From NCBI RefSeq assembly GCF_012927445.1, contig NZ_JABBPD010000001.1, positions 186,001-250,000 of the forward strand: DNA of 64,000 nucleotides, written 5' to 3'. Shown here piece after piece: positions 17,558-25,502 of the stretch. The notes beneath the pieces were generated by a model. The model was not told the origin of the DNA, made no database searches, and saw nothing but the letters and a program-made list of their open reading frames with translations. Positions within the stretch are counted from its first letter, which is position 1. Each line of letters opens with the position of its first letter. The stretch comes from Rhodoferax sp. (GTDB lineage Bacteria; Pseudomonadota; Gammaproteobacteria; Burkholderiales; Burkholderiaceae_C). Both the position numbers and the translations under genes were made by a program.

Positions 17558-18751
17558 TTACCCGCCAATGGCTTGTGCCGGGTCAACTTTGAGCGCCACC
17601 CGAATAGCCAAGGTGCTTGCCAATGCACAGATCACCATCGTGACCACAAAGCCCGTGATGGAATCACCTTGTTGCAGAAGTACAAACTTTGGAAAGACCG
17701 GTGCCCAAAAAGTTGCCGCCACTTTGCCGACAAAGAAGCCGATCAATCCCAAGCCCAATGCCTGCTGCAAGATCATCCCGGCAATCGTCAGGTTGCGAGT
17801 GCCAATGAGTTTGAGCACCGCGATCTCGCGAATCTTGCCTAGCGTCATGGTGTAGATGATGAAAGCGACGATGGCCGCGCTGACGATGGCAAGAATCACC
17901 AGAAACATACCAATCTGCTTTGCGGACGTGGCAATGAGCTTGGCAACCAGAATTTCTTCCATCCCAGCGCGTGTAAACACCTCCAGGTGCTTCCAGCGAC
18001 GAATCGGCTCTGCGACTTGCTCTGGCGATAGCCCATCGCGTATCTGAACCAGCACAGCATTCACGTTGTGGCTGCTGGTTTGCGTACCTTGCACGGCTTC
18101 AAGTAGACCCGGCACACCTGGCCGGTTGAACGCGGGGTTGGCAGCGGTGCGGATGCGATCATTCAAGATGGCATCGTTGTCCTTGAGGAACTGTGCTTCC
18201 TGTGCGTCTTTCAAAGAGATGAATACCATAGGGTCACCACCCGAGGACACCATGCGCTGGGTAAGACCTACAACGGTGTAGTCATGGCGGCGAATGCGGA
18301 TGCGGTCACCTACATCGAACCCTGTCTTGATATCCGCCACTGCTTCAAAATGGCTACGCGACAGGTGGCGGCCCGCAAGCAAATAGCTGGGTCCACCGGG
18401 CTGCTCTGGTTCGATGCCAACCACCATCGTGCGAACTTCGTCATTGCCTTGCTGTACCTGCATGGTGAAGTAGGTCACGTTGGCTGCGCGGGCTACACCA
18501 GGCATTCCCAAGATGCCATGTACCACATCGTCCTTGATACTGGATGACTCGGCATAAGGGCCTTGCGTATCCTTTTGCACGACCCAGAGATCAGCGCCGC
18601 TATTGTTGAGCAAGGCGTGAGCATCATCCACCATACCCCGGTACACACCGGCCATGGTCAGTGTCACCCCGATCAGCAAACCAAGTCCCATTCCGGTGAA
18701 TACGAACTTCTGCCATGAATGCAGAATATCGCGCCCCGCCAGGCTAATCAT
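17558..18751 (-). CDS. ABC exporter permease, FtsX/DevC type
   Basis: The 397-residue protein has one N-terminal membrane helix (~15-35, FVFTGMGLGLLIGVTLTMAG), a large periplasmic domain, and three C-terminal helices from ~280 on (VILAIVSAAIVAFIIYTMTL onwards). This is the four-helix topology of MacB/DevC permeases. The cytoplasmic coupling sequence IREIAVLKLIGTRN is clear. It overlaps the adaptor gene by four bases, suggesting translational coupling. The substrate is unknown; relatives export glycolipids, peptides or drugs. Confidence 0.9.
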   Translation of the reverse strand: MISLAGRDILHSWQKFVFTGMGLGLLIGVTLTMAGVYRGMVDDAHALLNNSGADLWVVQKDTQGPYAESSSIKDDVVHGILGMPGVARAANVTYFTMQVQQGNDEVRTMVVGIEPEQPGGPSYLLAGRHLSRSHFEAVADIKTGFDVGDRIRIRRHDYTVVGLTQRMVSSGGDPMVFISLKDAQEAQFLKDNDAILNDRIRTAANPAFNRPGVPGLLEAVQGTQTSSHNVNAVLVQIRDGLSPEQVAEPIRRWKHLEVFTRAGMEEILVAKLIATSAKQIGMFLVILAIVSAAIVAFIIYTMTLGKIREIAVLKLIGTRNLTIAGMILQQALGLGLIGFFVGKVAATFWAPVFPKFVLLQQGDSITGFVVTMVICALASTLAIRVALKVDPAQAIGG

Positions 18752-19956
18752 GGAGCGATTCCAGTTGGTGCCGAAGATTTGACCAACGACTCGACAACCT
18801 GCACACGACTACCGGCGGTCAATGCCTTTTGACTGTAGACCACGACGTCATCGCCAGCCTTGAGCCCTTCCACTACTTGGACTTGCCCTTCAAGACTGCT
18901 GGCACCAAGCCGCACCGGGACGAACACCGGCTTGCTCGATTCAATTCGCCATACTCCGGTAGCAGTGCCTTGACGCTGAATGCTTGCCGTGGGCACCAGT
19001 GGTGCACTGGACGTAGCAGGAAGTTCAAGCGTGACCTCGGCCATTTCACCGACTGATACCCCGGTTGGGGCCTGATCGAAAGCGATTTGGGCAATCCGCT
19101 CTTCCGTTACGTTGTCACTCAGAAGCTCTACACGAGCAACACGGCCTGTCATCGGAATCTGCGGCTGAGAGCGCAATGCGATTCGGGCCATTAATCCTGT
19201 CGCCAAGCCAGCAGAGCGCCCCTGATCGACGCGCAGCTTGATCCAAAGACTTGCGGGGTCGATGAGACGCAGCACAGCTTGGCCCGCCACGACGGTGGAG
19301 CCAGCCTCTGCGTCGCGGGAGGTCACCACGCCGTCTGCCGGTGCAAGTAACCGCACGTTGCCACGCTGCTGCTGCAAGGCGGCGCGGTCGGCCTTCAGAC
19401 GCGTTAAGTCCTGACCGGCCCCTTTCAGATTGGCTTGAGCAGCTTGAACCGCCGCATCGGCAGAGGCCTTTTCTTGAAGGCGACCCTCCAGCGCCCCCGG
19501 ACTGATGAAGTTCTTGTCGGCCAGGTCCTGGTTGCGACGGACATTGGCAACTGCCAGTTCGCGCTTTGCAATGGCATCGGCCTGCTGCGCCGAGGCGGCC
19601 ATTTGTGCACTGACTGCCCGCTCGAAGGAGGCATCCAGAGAAGCTAGCCGTTGGTCCAAATCCACGGGGTCCATTTCAGCCAGGAGTTGACCAGTTTTGA
19701 CCGTATCGCCCACGTCCACCTTCACGCTCAGAACTCGTCCAGCCACCGTAGGGCCGATCATCCAGTTGCGCCGTGCCTCTACCGTTCCAATGCCAAACAG
19801 TTGCGGGGCGAGGCTACCCTCCTTAACTTGGGTGACCGTAATACGCGTGGGGGCCAATGGCCCAGCGCGCAAGGCAATGAAGACCAATGCGCCCACCAAT
19901 ACAACGGTCAAACCGCCCAAGGCAAACCGCCGTTTCAATTGAGGGAAGAGTTTCAT
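18748..19956 (-). CDS. Periplasmic adaptor (HlyD/RND membrane-fusion protein)
   Basis: The 402-residue adaptor has an N-terminal membrane anchor (GGLTVVLVGALVFIALRAG), a split lipoyl domain (GRVLSVKVDVGDTVKTGQLL and VRLLAPADGVVTSRDAEAGS), a coiled-coil hairpin of ~90 residues between them, and beta-barrel domains after. It would bridge the FtsX-type permease to an outer membrane channel, which is not encoded here. The ATG at MKLFPQLKRRF has AGGACA nine bases before it and is preferred over a TTG at 19995 that overlaps the upstream gene. Confidence 0.9.
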   Translation of the reverse strand: MKLFPQLKRRFALGGLTVVLVGALVFIALRAGPLAPTRITVTQVKEGSLAPQLFGIGTVEARRNWMIGPTVAGRVLSVKVDVGDTVKTGQLLAEMDPVDLDQRLASLDASFERAVSAQMAASAQQADAIAKRELAVANVRRNQDLADKNFISPGALEGRLQEKASADAAVQAAQANLKGAGQDLTRLKADRAALQQQRGNVRLLAPADGVVTSRDAEAGSTVVAGQAVLRLIDPASLWIKLRVDQGRSAGLATGLMARIALRSQPQIPMTGRVARVELLSDNVTEERIAQIAFDQAPTGVSVGEMAEVTLELPATSSAPLVPTASIQRQGTATGVWRIESSKPVFVPVRLGASSLEGQVQVVEGLKAGDDVVVYSQKALTAGSRVQVVESLVKSSAPTGIAP

Positions 19957-19991
19957 GTTGTAGGTGTCCTGTTCGTAGATGCGCCATGGCT

Positions 19992-20762
19992 TCAATGGGC
20001 CTTGTCACGGGTCTTGTAGTGAAAAAAAGTGGCCAACAGAACGAACACGATAGTGAACCCGGCTAAGGCCATCACATCGGTTTGAACAGACCAGTACGCG
20101 GACTCACCAAATCCAACGCGAATCAAATCGGCGCAATAAGACAGTGGCGAAAACGGCGACAGAATTTGGCCCCAATGCGGCATTTCTGTATGAGGAACGA
20201 AAACACCGCTGACGAACATGAGCGGCAGACGCACCAGATTCGACAGCATCATGACCTGCGAAGGCCCCTCCGTGGCAGGTGCCGCCATCAGTACCCCCAG
20301 CGAAGAAAATGCCAGTGCACCGAGCACCACACCTGCTACAAGCGCGACTGGCCGGTCGATCTGAGCCGAGGTGAACAGGCATGAACCCAGCATGGGTACG
20401 AGTGACAACAACATACCAAACACGCCGCCAGCCAAAACATCGCCCCCGACAATGGCAGGCAGACTGGCAGGAGACGTGACAAGCCGTTCATACGTGCGGG
20501 CCTGTCTTTCCCACGGTGTCACCAATGGCCCGACAGCCGATGCCGTGAAAAACAGTGCCATAGCGACGATACCCGGCACCATGACGGCAACTGGGGCTTT
20601 GTGCCCTGCTGCAAACGCGAGATAAAAGAACAGCGGAAAGACAATGCCGAAGGTCACCACAGGTGGCTTGAGGTAATAAACCATCGCGTTTTTCTTGGCA
20701 ATAACCAGCACCTCGCGGAGTTGCCATGACAGATCGGAAAACCAGTTGCGGTTATGCGCCAT
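19992..20762 (-). CDS. ABC-2 type transport permease
   Basis: The 256-residue protein has six hydrophobic segments and the ABC-2 pattern: an N-terminal amphipathic stretch, KPPVVTFGIVFPLFFYLAFA, the ERQARTYERLVTSPAS loop, and PLMFVSGVFVPHTEMP before the last helices. It is the partner of the ATPase gene it overlaps by 11 bases. Together they form a DrrAB-like exporter distinct from the DevBCA-like one downstream. The substrate is not evident. Confidence 0.88.
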   Translation of the reverse strand: MAHNRNWFSDLSWQLREVLVIAKKNAMVYYLKPPVVTFGIVFPLFFYLAFAAGHKAPVAVMVPGIVAMALFFTASAVGPLVTPWERQARTYERLVTSPASLPAIVGGDVLAGGVFGMLLSLVPMLGSCLFTSAQIDRPVALVAGVVLGALAFSSLGVLMAAPATEGPSQVMMLSNLVRLPLMFVSGVFVPHTEMPHWGQILSPFSPLSYCADLIRVGFGESAYWSVQTDVMALAGFTIVFVLLATFFHYKTRDKAH

Positions 20763-21726
20763 GGCTGTCTCCCGACGTGATGGATAGAAACACCTCTTCC
20801 AGCGACGGAGCCTTGGTGTTCAGTGCCTCGATAGACAGATGTAACGCACTGGCACGGGTAGCGATCTCTTGCGCAACGCGGCCAGGTTCTGGGGCAAACA
20901 CTTGGAAGCCGTTCGCGGCCATGACGACATTGCCCAAGGGGCCGGTCAGTACATCCTCTGGTTTGACACCACTTTGCGTGAACCGGACCTCTACCGAACG
21001 AAGAGATGAAACACGGCCCCGCAATGCAACCGGGGTATCAATGGCCGCCAACTTGCCCTTGTCGATGATGGCGACCCGGTGGCAAAGCTGGTCTGCCTCT
21101 TCCATGTTGTGCGTGGTGATGAAAACCGTCATCCCCCGTTCACGATTCATACGCTGGATGACCTCGCGGATCATGTGTGTGCTGGCCACGTCCAGACCAG
21201 AGGTGGGTTCATCCAGAAACAGCACCTGCGGGTCGCTGACCAATGCCATGCAGAGCATCAGCCGCTGTCGGAGTCCTTTGGACAAGTCCCGACCTTTTTG
21301 TTGTTTGCGCTCTTGCATGTCAAACACCTGCAGCAACTCGGATGCACGCTCCAGTCGCTGCGGCTTGGAGATACCGTGCAACTCGGCCATCAACAAGACG
21401 TTTTGCAGGACGGTCAAGTCAGCGTACACGTTCGCTTCTTCGGGAACCACGCCTATGAGGCGGCGAGCAGCCGAAGCCTGCGTAGACACATCAAGACCCG
21501 AAATCAGTGCACGACCACTGGTGGGACGCATGAACCCGGTCAGCATGCGGGCGGTGGTGCTTTTGCCCGCGCCGTTGGGGCCTAAAAAGCCAAAAACTTC
21601 GCCGTGACCCACTTCAAAACTGACATGGTCCACGGCCACCCGTTCGCCGAAGCTGCGCGTGAGCCCATCCGCCATGAGCGCCGGAACGGTTGAGGTGGCG
21701 TTCGCCTGTTGCGGTGCTGTGGTCAT
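20752..21726 (-). CDS. ABC exporter ATP-binding protein, DrrA type
   Basis: The 324-residue ATPase has Walker A GPNGAGKSTTARML, signature LSKGLRQRLMLCMAL, Walker B QVLFLDEPTSGLD and HNMEEAD at the switch. The extra ~80 C-terminal residues (VALRGRVSSLRSVEVRF onward) are typical of DrrA-type exporters. It follows the MBL-fold gene by 28 bases and overlaps its permease, so the exporter seems co-expressed with the redox genes upstream. Confidence 0.9.
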   Translation of the reverse strand: MTTAPQQANATSTVPALMADGLTRSFGERVAVDHVSFEVGHGEVFGFLGPNGAGKSTTARMLTGFMRPTSGRALISGLDVSTQASAARRLIGVVPEEANVYADLTVLQNVLLMAELHGISKPQRLERASELLQVFDMQERKQQKGRDLSKGLRQRLMLCMALVSDPQVLFLDEPTSGLDVASTHMIREVIQRMNRERGMTVFITTHNMEEADQLCHRVAIIDKGKLAAIDTPVALRGRVSSLRSVEVRFTQSGVKPEDVLTGPLGNVVMAANGFQVFAPEPGRVAQEIATRASALHLSIEALNTKAPSLEEVFLSITSGDSHGA

Positions 21727-21754
21727 GGATTTCTTTTAGCTTTGAGGCCGACGA

Positions 21755-22711
21755 CTACTCACGCTCAAGCTCGAGGTAGGTGCGGCTTGCGTTGCCCGGC
21801 ATCAGGTCTGTTGCATTGAGCAAACGCATGAAAGGTTTGGCATCAAAGGTCTTGACGGATGTACTCATGTCCACACCGCCATCAACGGCCTTCTTCATGT
21901 GGTTTCGCAAAGCCATTAAATAGTCACGCGTATCAGCCTGCGCGGTGGCCAGGTCCGTTACGTGGCCATGCCCGGGAACGATACGCAGGGGTGCAAGACG
22001 CTCGATCTCAGCAAAGGTAGCTAGCCAGGGTTTGGTTTGGCTGAATGGCAGCACGCCCAGTATGCGGTCCACGTACACCACATCGCCCGTAAAAACCACC
22101 CGCTGCTTTGGCAACCAGACCAGCATGTCACCCGGGGTGTGGGCACCGCCACGATGTTTGAACTCGATCACCACGCCGCCCAGTTCCAGCCGCTCATCCG
22201 ATTGGCTGATCCAGCGGCTGGCAAACGTGGGGACCGTGTCATTGGCAAGCGCCCCGAGCGCATTGCGCAAGCCCTCCAACTGGTCGCCACCACGGCTGCG
22301 CATGTCCGCCTCAGCTTGTTTGTGGGCAATGATTTCCGCGCCCTTTGACTTGAAATAACCGTTACCCAGCCACCGGTGATCTTGTCCGCCAGTGTTGACG
22401 ACCCAGCGCACCGACTGCGTGGTCACCCGTCGCACGGCTTCTTGAATTTGGCGTGCACCGTTGTAAGTAGCGCCACTGTCGATCAGCACCGCACCAACAG
22501 GGGTGACAACAAGACCGATGTTGGCATTGAACCCTTCGTTTGTGATGGTGCGCTGACCTAATTCACCGACATAGGCATACACGCCTTCGGCGACAGGCTC
22601 AAACCTCACCTCGACGGCATTGGCAGTCGCAGCAATCAATCCCAGCACAGCGATGAACCACGGACGGATACGGGCACACAGACCGTTGAAGCGGAATTCT
22701 GAATAATCCAT
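21755..22711 (-). CDS. MBL-fold metallohydrolase-like protein with altered metal motif
   Basis: The 318-residue protein has an N-terminal signal or anchor (~18-32) and a metallo-beta-lactamase fold. The usual HxHxDH reads TGGQDH (107-112): both first-site histidines are replaced while the D111-H112 pair remains. Downstream ligands look intact (HRGGAHTPGD, VFTGDVVYVD, VPGHGHV). It therefore probably binds one metal or has changed chemistry. Similar periplasmic proteins (SoxH-like) accompany sulfur oxidation or quinoprotein genes, but no function is proven. It begins one base after the cytochrome stop. Confidence 0.8.
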   Translation of the reverse strand: MDYSEFRFNGLCARIRPWFIAVLGLIAATANAVEVRFEPVAEGVYAYVGELGQRTITNEGFNANIGLVVTPVGAVLIDSGATYNGARQIQEAVRRVTTQSVRWVVNTGGQDHRWLGNGYFKSKGAEIIAHKQAEADMRSRGGDQLEGLRNALGALANDTVPTFASRWISQSDERLELGGVVIEFKHRGGAHTPGDMLVWLPKQRVVFTGDVVYVDRILGVLPFSQTKPWLATFAEIERLAPLRIVPGHGHVTDLATAQADTRDYLMALRNHMKKAVDGGVDMSTSVKTFDAKPFMRLLNATDLMPGNASRTYLELERE

Positions 22712-22712
22712 A

Positions 22713-23171
22713 TCACATCACCTTGAATGCGGCATGGCAAGCCATGCACTGGTTCATCAACTTGCCGGTATAGGCGGCAATCATGTCCATGTCGTCGCTC
22801 TCTGCCCGGATCGCCAATTCCTCAAACATCAGATGGGTTGGCCCACCAATCTCCTGAAAAGCTGGAGGTGTCTTGGCTCGCACCGATGCTGGCGTAGCGC
22901 GTGCCATCCTGTTACCTGAATGGCGGGCGTATTCGGCTATCAATTCTCGATCCGAAGACCCTATGCCAATCATGATGTGCTGGATGCTGGCCAGCATGCT
23001 GCGCATTTCGGCCAGGAATTCAGCCTGTTCGCTGGGGGTGAGCTTCAGGTTATAGCGAGTGTCAACCGCCGCTGTCGTAGGAGCTTTGTCTGCTGCATGG
23101 GTTGACACTGATACCACCACAAGAGAAGCCAATAGGAATGAGCGCCATCCGAAATTATGGAAGTTGGACAT
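22713..23171 (-). CDS. Cytochrome c'-like (class II) protein
   Basis: The 152-residue protein has a signal peptide (RSFLLASLVVVSVSTHAA) and a single heme site at the far C-terminus, CMACH (142-146), followed by AAFKVM. A C-terminal CxxCH on a four-helix-sized protein is the hallmark of class II cytochromes c', which bind NO or act as electron carriers. It should be periplasmic. The 5' end overlaps the tiny lipoprotein ORF by 17 bases. Confidence 0.8.
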   Translation of the reverse strand: MSNFHNFGWRSFLLASLVVVSVSTHAADKAPTTAAVDTRYNLKLTPSEQAEFLAEMRSMLASIQHIMIGIGSSDRELIAEYARHSGNRMARATPASVRAKTPPAFQEIGGPTHLMFEELAIRAESDDMDMIAAYTGKLMNQCMACHAAFKVM

Positions 23172-23256
23172 ACAACCCGTCCTGAATGGATGGAAATGCC
23201 GTTATCGCGCAGGCGGCCAGAGTCGTAATGCCCAGCAACGCGTAAAGTTTGTTCAT
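23155..23256 (-). CDS. Small predicted lipoprotein (33 residues)
   Basis: The peptide begins MNKLYALLGITTLAACAITA, with a lipobox LAAC after a short hydrophobic stretch, and ends after 33 codons. GGAGA lies about eight bases before the ATG, a strong ribosome binding site. It fits the 127-bp gap between two operon genes and overlaps the cytochrome start, suggesting coupling. After cleavage only about 18 residues would remain on the lipidated Cys. It could also act as a translational leader for the cytochrome. Confidence 0.6.
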   Translation of the reverse strand: MNKLYALLGITTLAACAITAFPSIQDGLYVQLP

Positions 23257-23297
23257 GTTTTGTCTCCTATTATTTTTTAAGCTTTGGATTTGGTTGG

Positions 23298-23711
23298 TCA
23301 GGATTTATGCGCCTTCAGCAGCGCCTGAACGTCATCGGTAGACCATCCCCCTTTGACACCGGCAGGTGTACCTGGACCGTTGGGAAAGCTCACGAATTCA
23401 ACGGCGCTTCCGTCTTGACGGGTGTGTTTGTATTTGCCATCCACCAAAACGACGATAGGGATGTGGCCCTTGAGACCGACGGCGACCAACCGCTTCTCCG
23501 CTTCTGGCGACTCCATGTCGATCTCTGTCACGCGGATCTTCTTTCCCTGCGTTGCCAACCAGTCACGCAAGGGCTTGAGGGCAGATTGCACCGGTGGATG
23601 TGCAAACGCAATGATTTCCACGACCGGTTGTGCGGCCCATACCATTCCTGTGCTCAGGGATGTCACCGCAATGGCTGATGCAGTGAGAAGGCGTCGGCGG
23701 TTCAGATTCAT
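23298..23711 (-). CDS. Periplasmic thioredoxin-fold-like protein without cysteines
   Basis: The 137-residue protein begins MNLNRRRLLTASAIAVTSLS, a twin-arginine-like or Sec signal ending near VWAA. The mature part follows a thioredoxin-like order: VVEIIAFAHPP strand, helix, KIRVTEIDME strand, and KGHIPIVVLVDGKY with the cis-proline region. It has no cysteine, so it cannot act as a dithiol oxidoreductase. An ATG 14 codons upstream is possible but gives a poor signal peptide. The function is unknown; the neighbours suggest an envelope redox role. Confidence 0.65.
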   Translation of the reverse strand: MNLNRRRLLTASAIAVTSLSTGMVWAAQPVVEIIAFAHPPVQSALKPLRDWLATQGKKIRVTEIDMESPEAEKRLVAVGLKGHIPIVVLVDGKYKHTRQDGSAVEFVSFPNGPGTPAGVKGGWSTDDVQALLKAHKS

Positions 23712-23756
23712 GATTTTGGTTTCCGCGTTAGTGATTGAGATAAATACAGGCAAGGC

Positions 23757-24515
23757 TTATTTGCAGTTGTTGTGCAGCTTCCACTTTTCCTCATGACCAA
23801 TGGCCTTGGCGAAATCAGGAACCTTGCAACGTTCGGCTTCTGCTGGATCAACGGGCACCGCTGGCTGGGCTGCAACCGGTTGCTCAAACTCGGCTGCCCG
23901 CTTAGGAGCTGTGCTGTATACCCACTGAGCGATGCCCGCGACGGCGAATGCAAAAGCGGTAACTAAGATCACTTGGGAAAGCTTTGCCGACGGCATCTGG
24001 TTTGAGAGCATTTTGCAAACACCACCTGGACAGTGTTGGGCCTTTTCCTTGTTGAACATGTTGTAAATCTTGCAGCCGATGCAGATACCAAAGGCAGTTT
24101 CAAAAAAGAGCAAGGTCAGGCACATCGAGCAAATGATCAGGTTGATCGGGCCAATCACGTTATTGAGCACCACCAGATAGAGCATGGTGGCTGCAAGGAC
24201 AAAGCCAATGGCCCAGGCAAATCGTTTCTGAGGAGCACCAGCCCATTCGGGCTGCTGCTTGCGAACCGCCCATTCGCCAAGGATCATGATCGGGGCGAAA
24301 CGTGGATTAATAAAAATGCGGATAGTGAACTCAATCAAGAAGCTCACAACGAATACGCGTGTTGGCTGGAAGTTACCCGTTAACCACGCGTTCATGAAGC
24401 AGATCAGGGCCAGGAAAAACAAAATGCCTGCGCTGGCACGGACCGCTCGTTCGTTAAGAACTGGAACCTCATATTCGGGGAGTTTCTGGCCAAACTGGAA
24501 AATGGAATTAGTCAT
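23757..24515 (-). CDS. DUF4395 membrane protein with Cys-rich C-terminus
   Basis: The 252-residue protein starts with the DUF4395 pattern (VLNERAVRASAGILFFLALI, FINPRFAPIM). It has about five membrane helices. Between and after them are cysteines in GICIGCKIY, HCPGGVC and a C-terminal AERCKVPDF...NNCK, so it may bind a metal or handle sulfur or disulfides. DUF4395 proteins often occur beside rhodanese or thioredoxin-like genes. It is the first gene of the leftward block and faces the Crp/Fnr regulator, with 71 bp between the starts. Confidence 0.8.
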   Translation of the reverse strand: MTNSIFQFGQKLPEYEVPVLNERAVRASAGILFFLALICFMNAWLTGNFQPTRVFVVSFLIEFTIRIFINPRFAPIMILGEWAVRKQQPEWAGAPQKRFAWAIGFVLAATMLYLVVLNNVIGPINLIICSMCLTLLFFETAFGICIGCKIYNMFNKEKAQHCPGGVCKMLSNQMPSAKLSQVILVTAFAFAVAGIAQWVYSTAPKRAAEFEQPVAAQPAVPVDPAEAERCKVPDFAKAIGHEEKWKLHNNCK

Positions 24516-24534
24516 GATGCTTCGTTGTATTCGT

Positions 24535-24565
24535 CTTGGCTGAAGTATTGTTGATACAGGCCAAG
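24535..24565. promoter_or_regulatory. Imperfect dyad between the DUF4395 gene and the Crp/Fnr regulator
   Basis: CTTGGC and GCCAAG flank an inner GTAT-TGTTG-ATAC dyad. It lies 20-50 bp upstream of the DUF4395 start, where an operator for the leftward operon would be expected. The arms are separated by unequal spacers, so the assignment is tentative. Confidence 0.35.
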
Positions 24566-24571
24566 AAGCCG

Positions 24572-24587
24572 TATGATCAGTATCATA
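24572..24587. promoter_or_regulatory. FNR-type dyad overlapping the regulator start
   Basis: TATGAT-CAGT-ATCATA has the half-site order and 4-bp spacing of FNR/DNR sites (TTGAT-N4-ATCAA). The TATGAT half is also a good -10 box, and the dyad ends on the A of the regulator ATG, so binding would block transcription or a leaderless mRNA start. This suggests autoregulation. Confidence 0.55.
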
Positions 24588-25210
24588 TGCAACCGAACTT
24601 TACGCAACTTCATCCTGAGTTGACCGAGCTACTCCCCAAAGACCTGCATGCGTTCTGCGTGACCGCCGTGCATCAGAAGGGTGAGCGGCTGTTTGCCACG
24701 GGGAGCAAGCCCGTCAGCATGTTCTTCATAGGAAGTGGCGAAGTCATCTTGGAGCGTCTTGGTGCGCAGGGTGGTGCTGCCGTTGTTCAACGTACCCGCC
24801 ATGGCTTTGTCGGTGAGGCCAGCCTTCAGTCAGCACGCTACCACTGCGACGGCAAGGTAATCGCGGTTTCCGAGATCACTAAAATTCCCATCGAGCATGT
24901 CCGTACTGCCATGGATACAGACTCCGCGTTTGCGAGCCGCTGGATTGCGATGTTGAGCCGTGAGGTCAAGAGGCTCAGATTGCAATGCGAACGGATGTCA
25001 CTCAACAAGGTTCAAGACCGCTTGATTCACCTACTCGAAACGGAAGGTAAAAGCGGGAAGTATCCGTTAGGTTCGGGATTGAAATCGCTGGCGTCTGAGT
25101 TGGGTGTGACACACGAGGCTTTGTATCGTTGTGTGTCCAGTTTGGAAAAGGAAGCTCGACTTATGAGAGAGTCTGGATTTTTAAAAATCGCAAATATCCA
25201 CGCTGACTAA
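24587..25210 (+). CDS. Crp/Fnr family transcription regulator
   Basis: The 207-residue protein has an N-terminal cyclic-nucleotide-binding-like barrel (MFFIGSGEVILERLG, GFVGEASLQ), a dimer helix, and a C-terminal winged helix with LKSLASELGVTHEALYRCVS. The recognition helix has E and R spaced as in FNR (E-x3-R), matching the TGAT half-sites over its own start. The N-terminal cysteine cluster that holds the FNR iron-sulfur centre is missing, so it senses something else. The ATG at MQPNFTQLHP is chosen; a TTG at 24536 would place the dyad inside the gene. It probably controls the divergent exporter/redox block. Confidence 0.85.
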   Translation: MQPNFTQLHPELTELLPKDLHAFCVTAVHQKGERLFATGSKPVSMFFIGSGEVILERLGAQGGAAVVQRTRHGFVGEASLQSARYHCDGKVIAVSEITKIPIEHVRTAMDTDSAFASRWIAMLSREVKRLRLQCERMSLNKVQDRLIHLLETEGKSGKYPLGSGLKSLASELGVTHEALYRCVSSLEKEARLMRESGFLKIANIHAD

Positions 25211-25502
25211 CTGGTGTGGACACCAAACGGCTGGGCATCAACGTCAGTTAACCGCAACGGCGGATGGAAAGAACTTCACCTCCCCATTGCAGTCATTCGC
25301 AAGGGACTGCTCCTGGCACGGACCAGCCACCCAGGAACCGAACCCGAATGACTCCTCACGCTGCATTACAGCCGATCGCCGACCATGTTTTACCGTGTGC
25401 TTACGACTTTACAAATCCCGGGCCATCAATTCTCAGCCCCGCAAACCCGCATGGATGCCAGGGCCGTGTTGATGACTTCAATTGCGGAATACGAGCTAGA
25501 CC
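25211..25502. other. Gene-free region
   Basis: No gene, RNA or clear terminator is supported. The stretch separates the regulator from the 3' end of the leftward Bug/Tct cluster. Confidence 0.5.
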
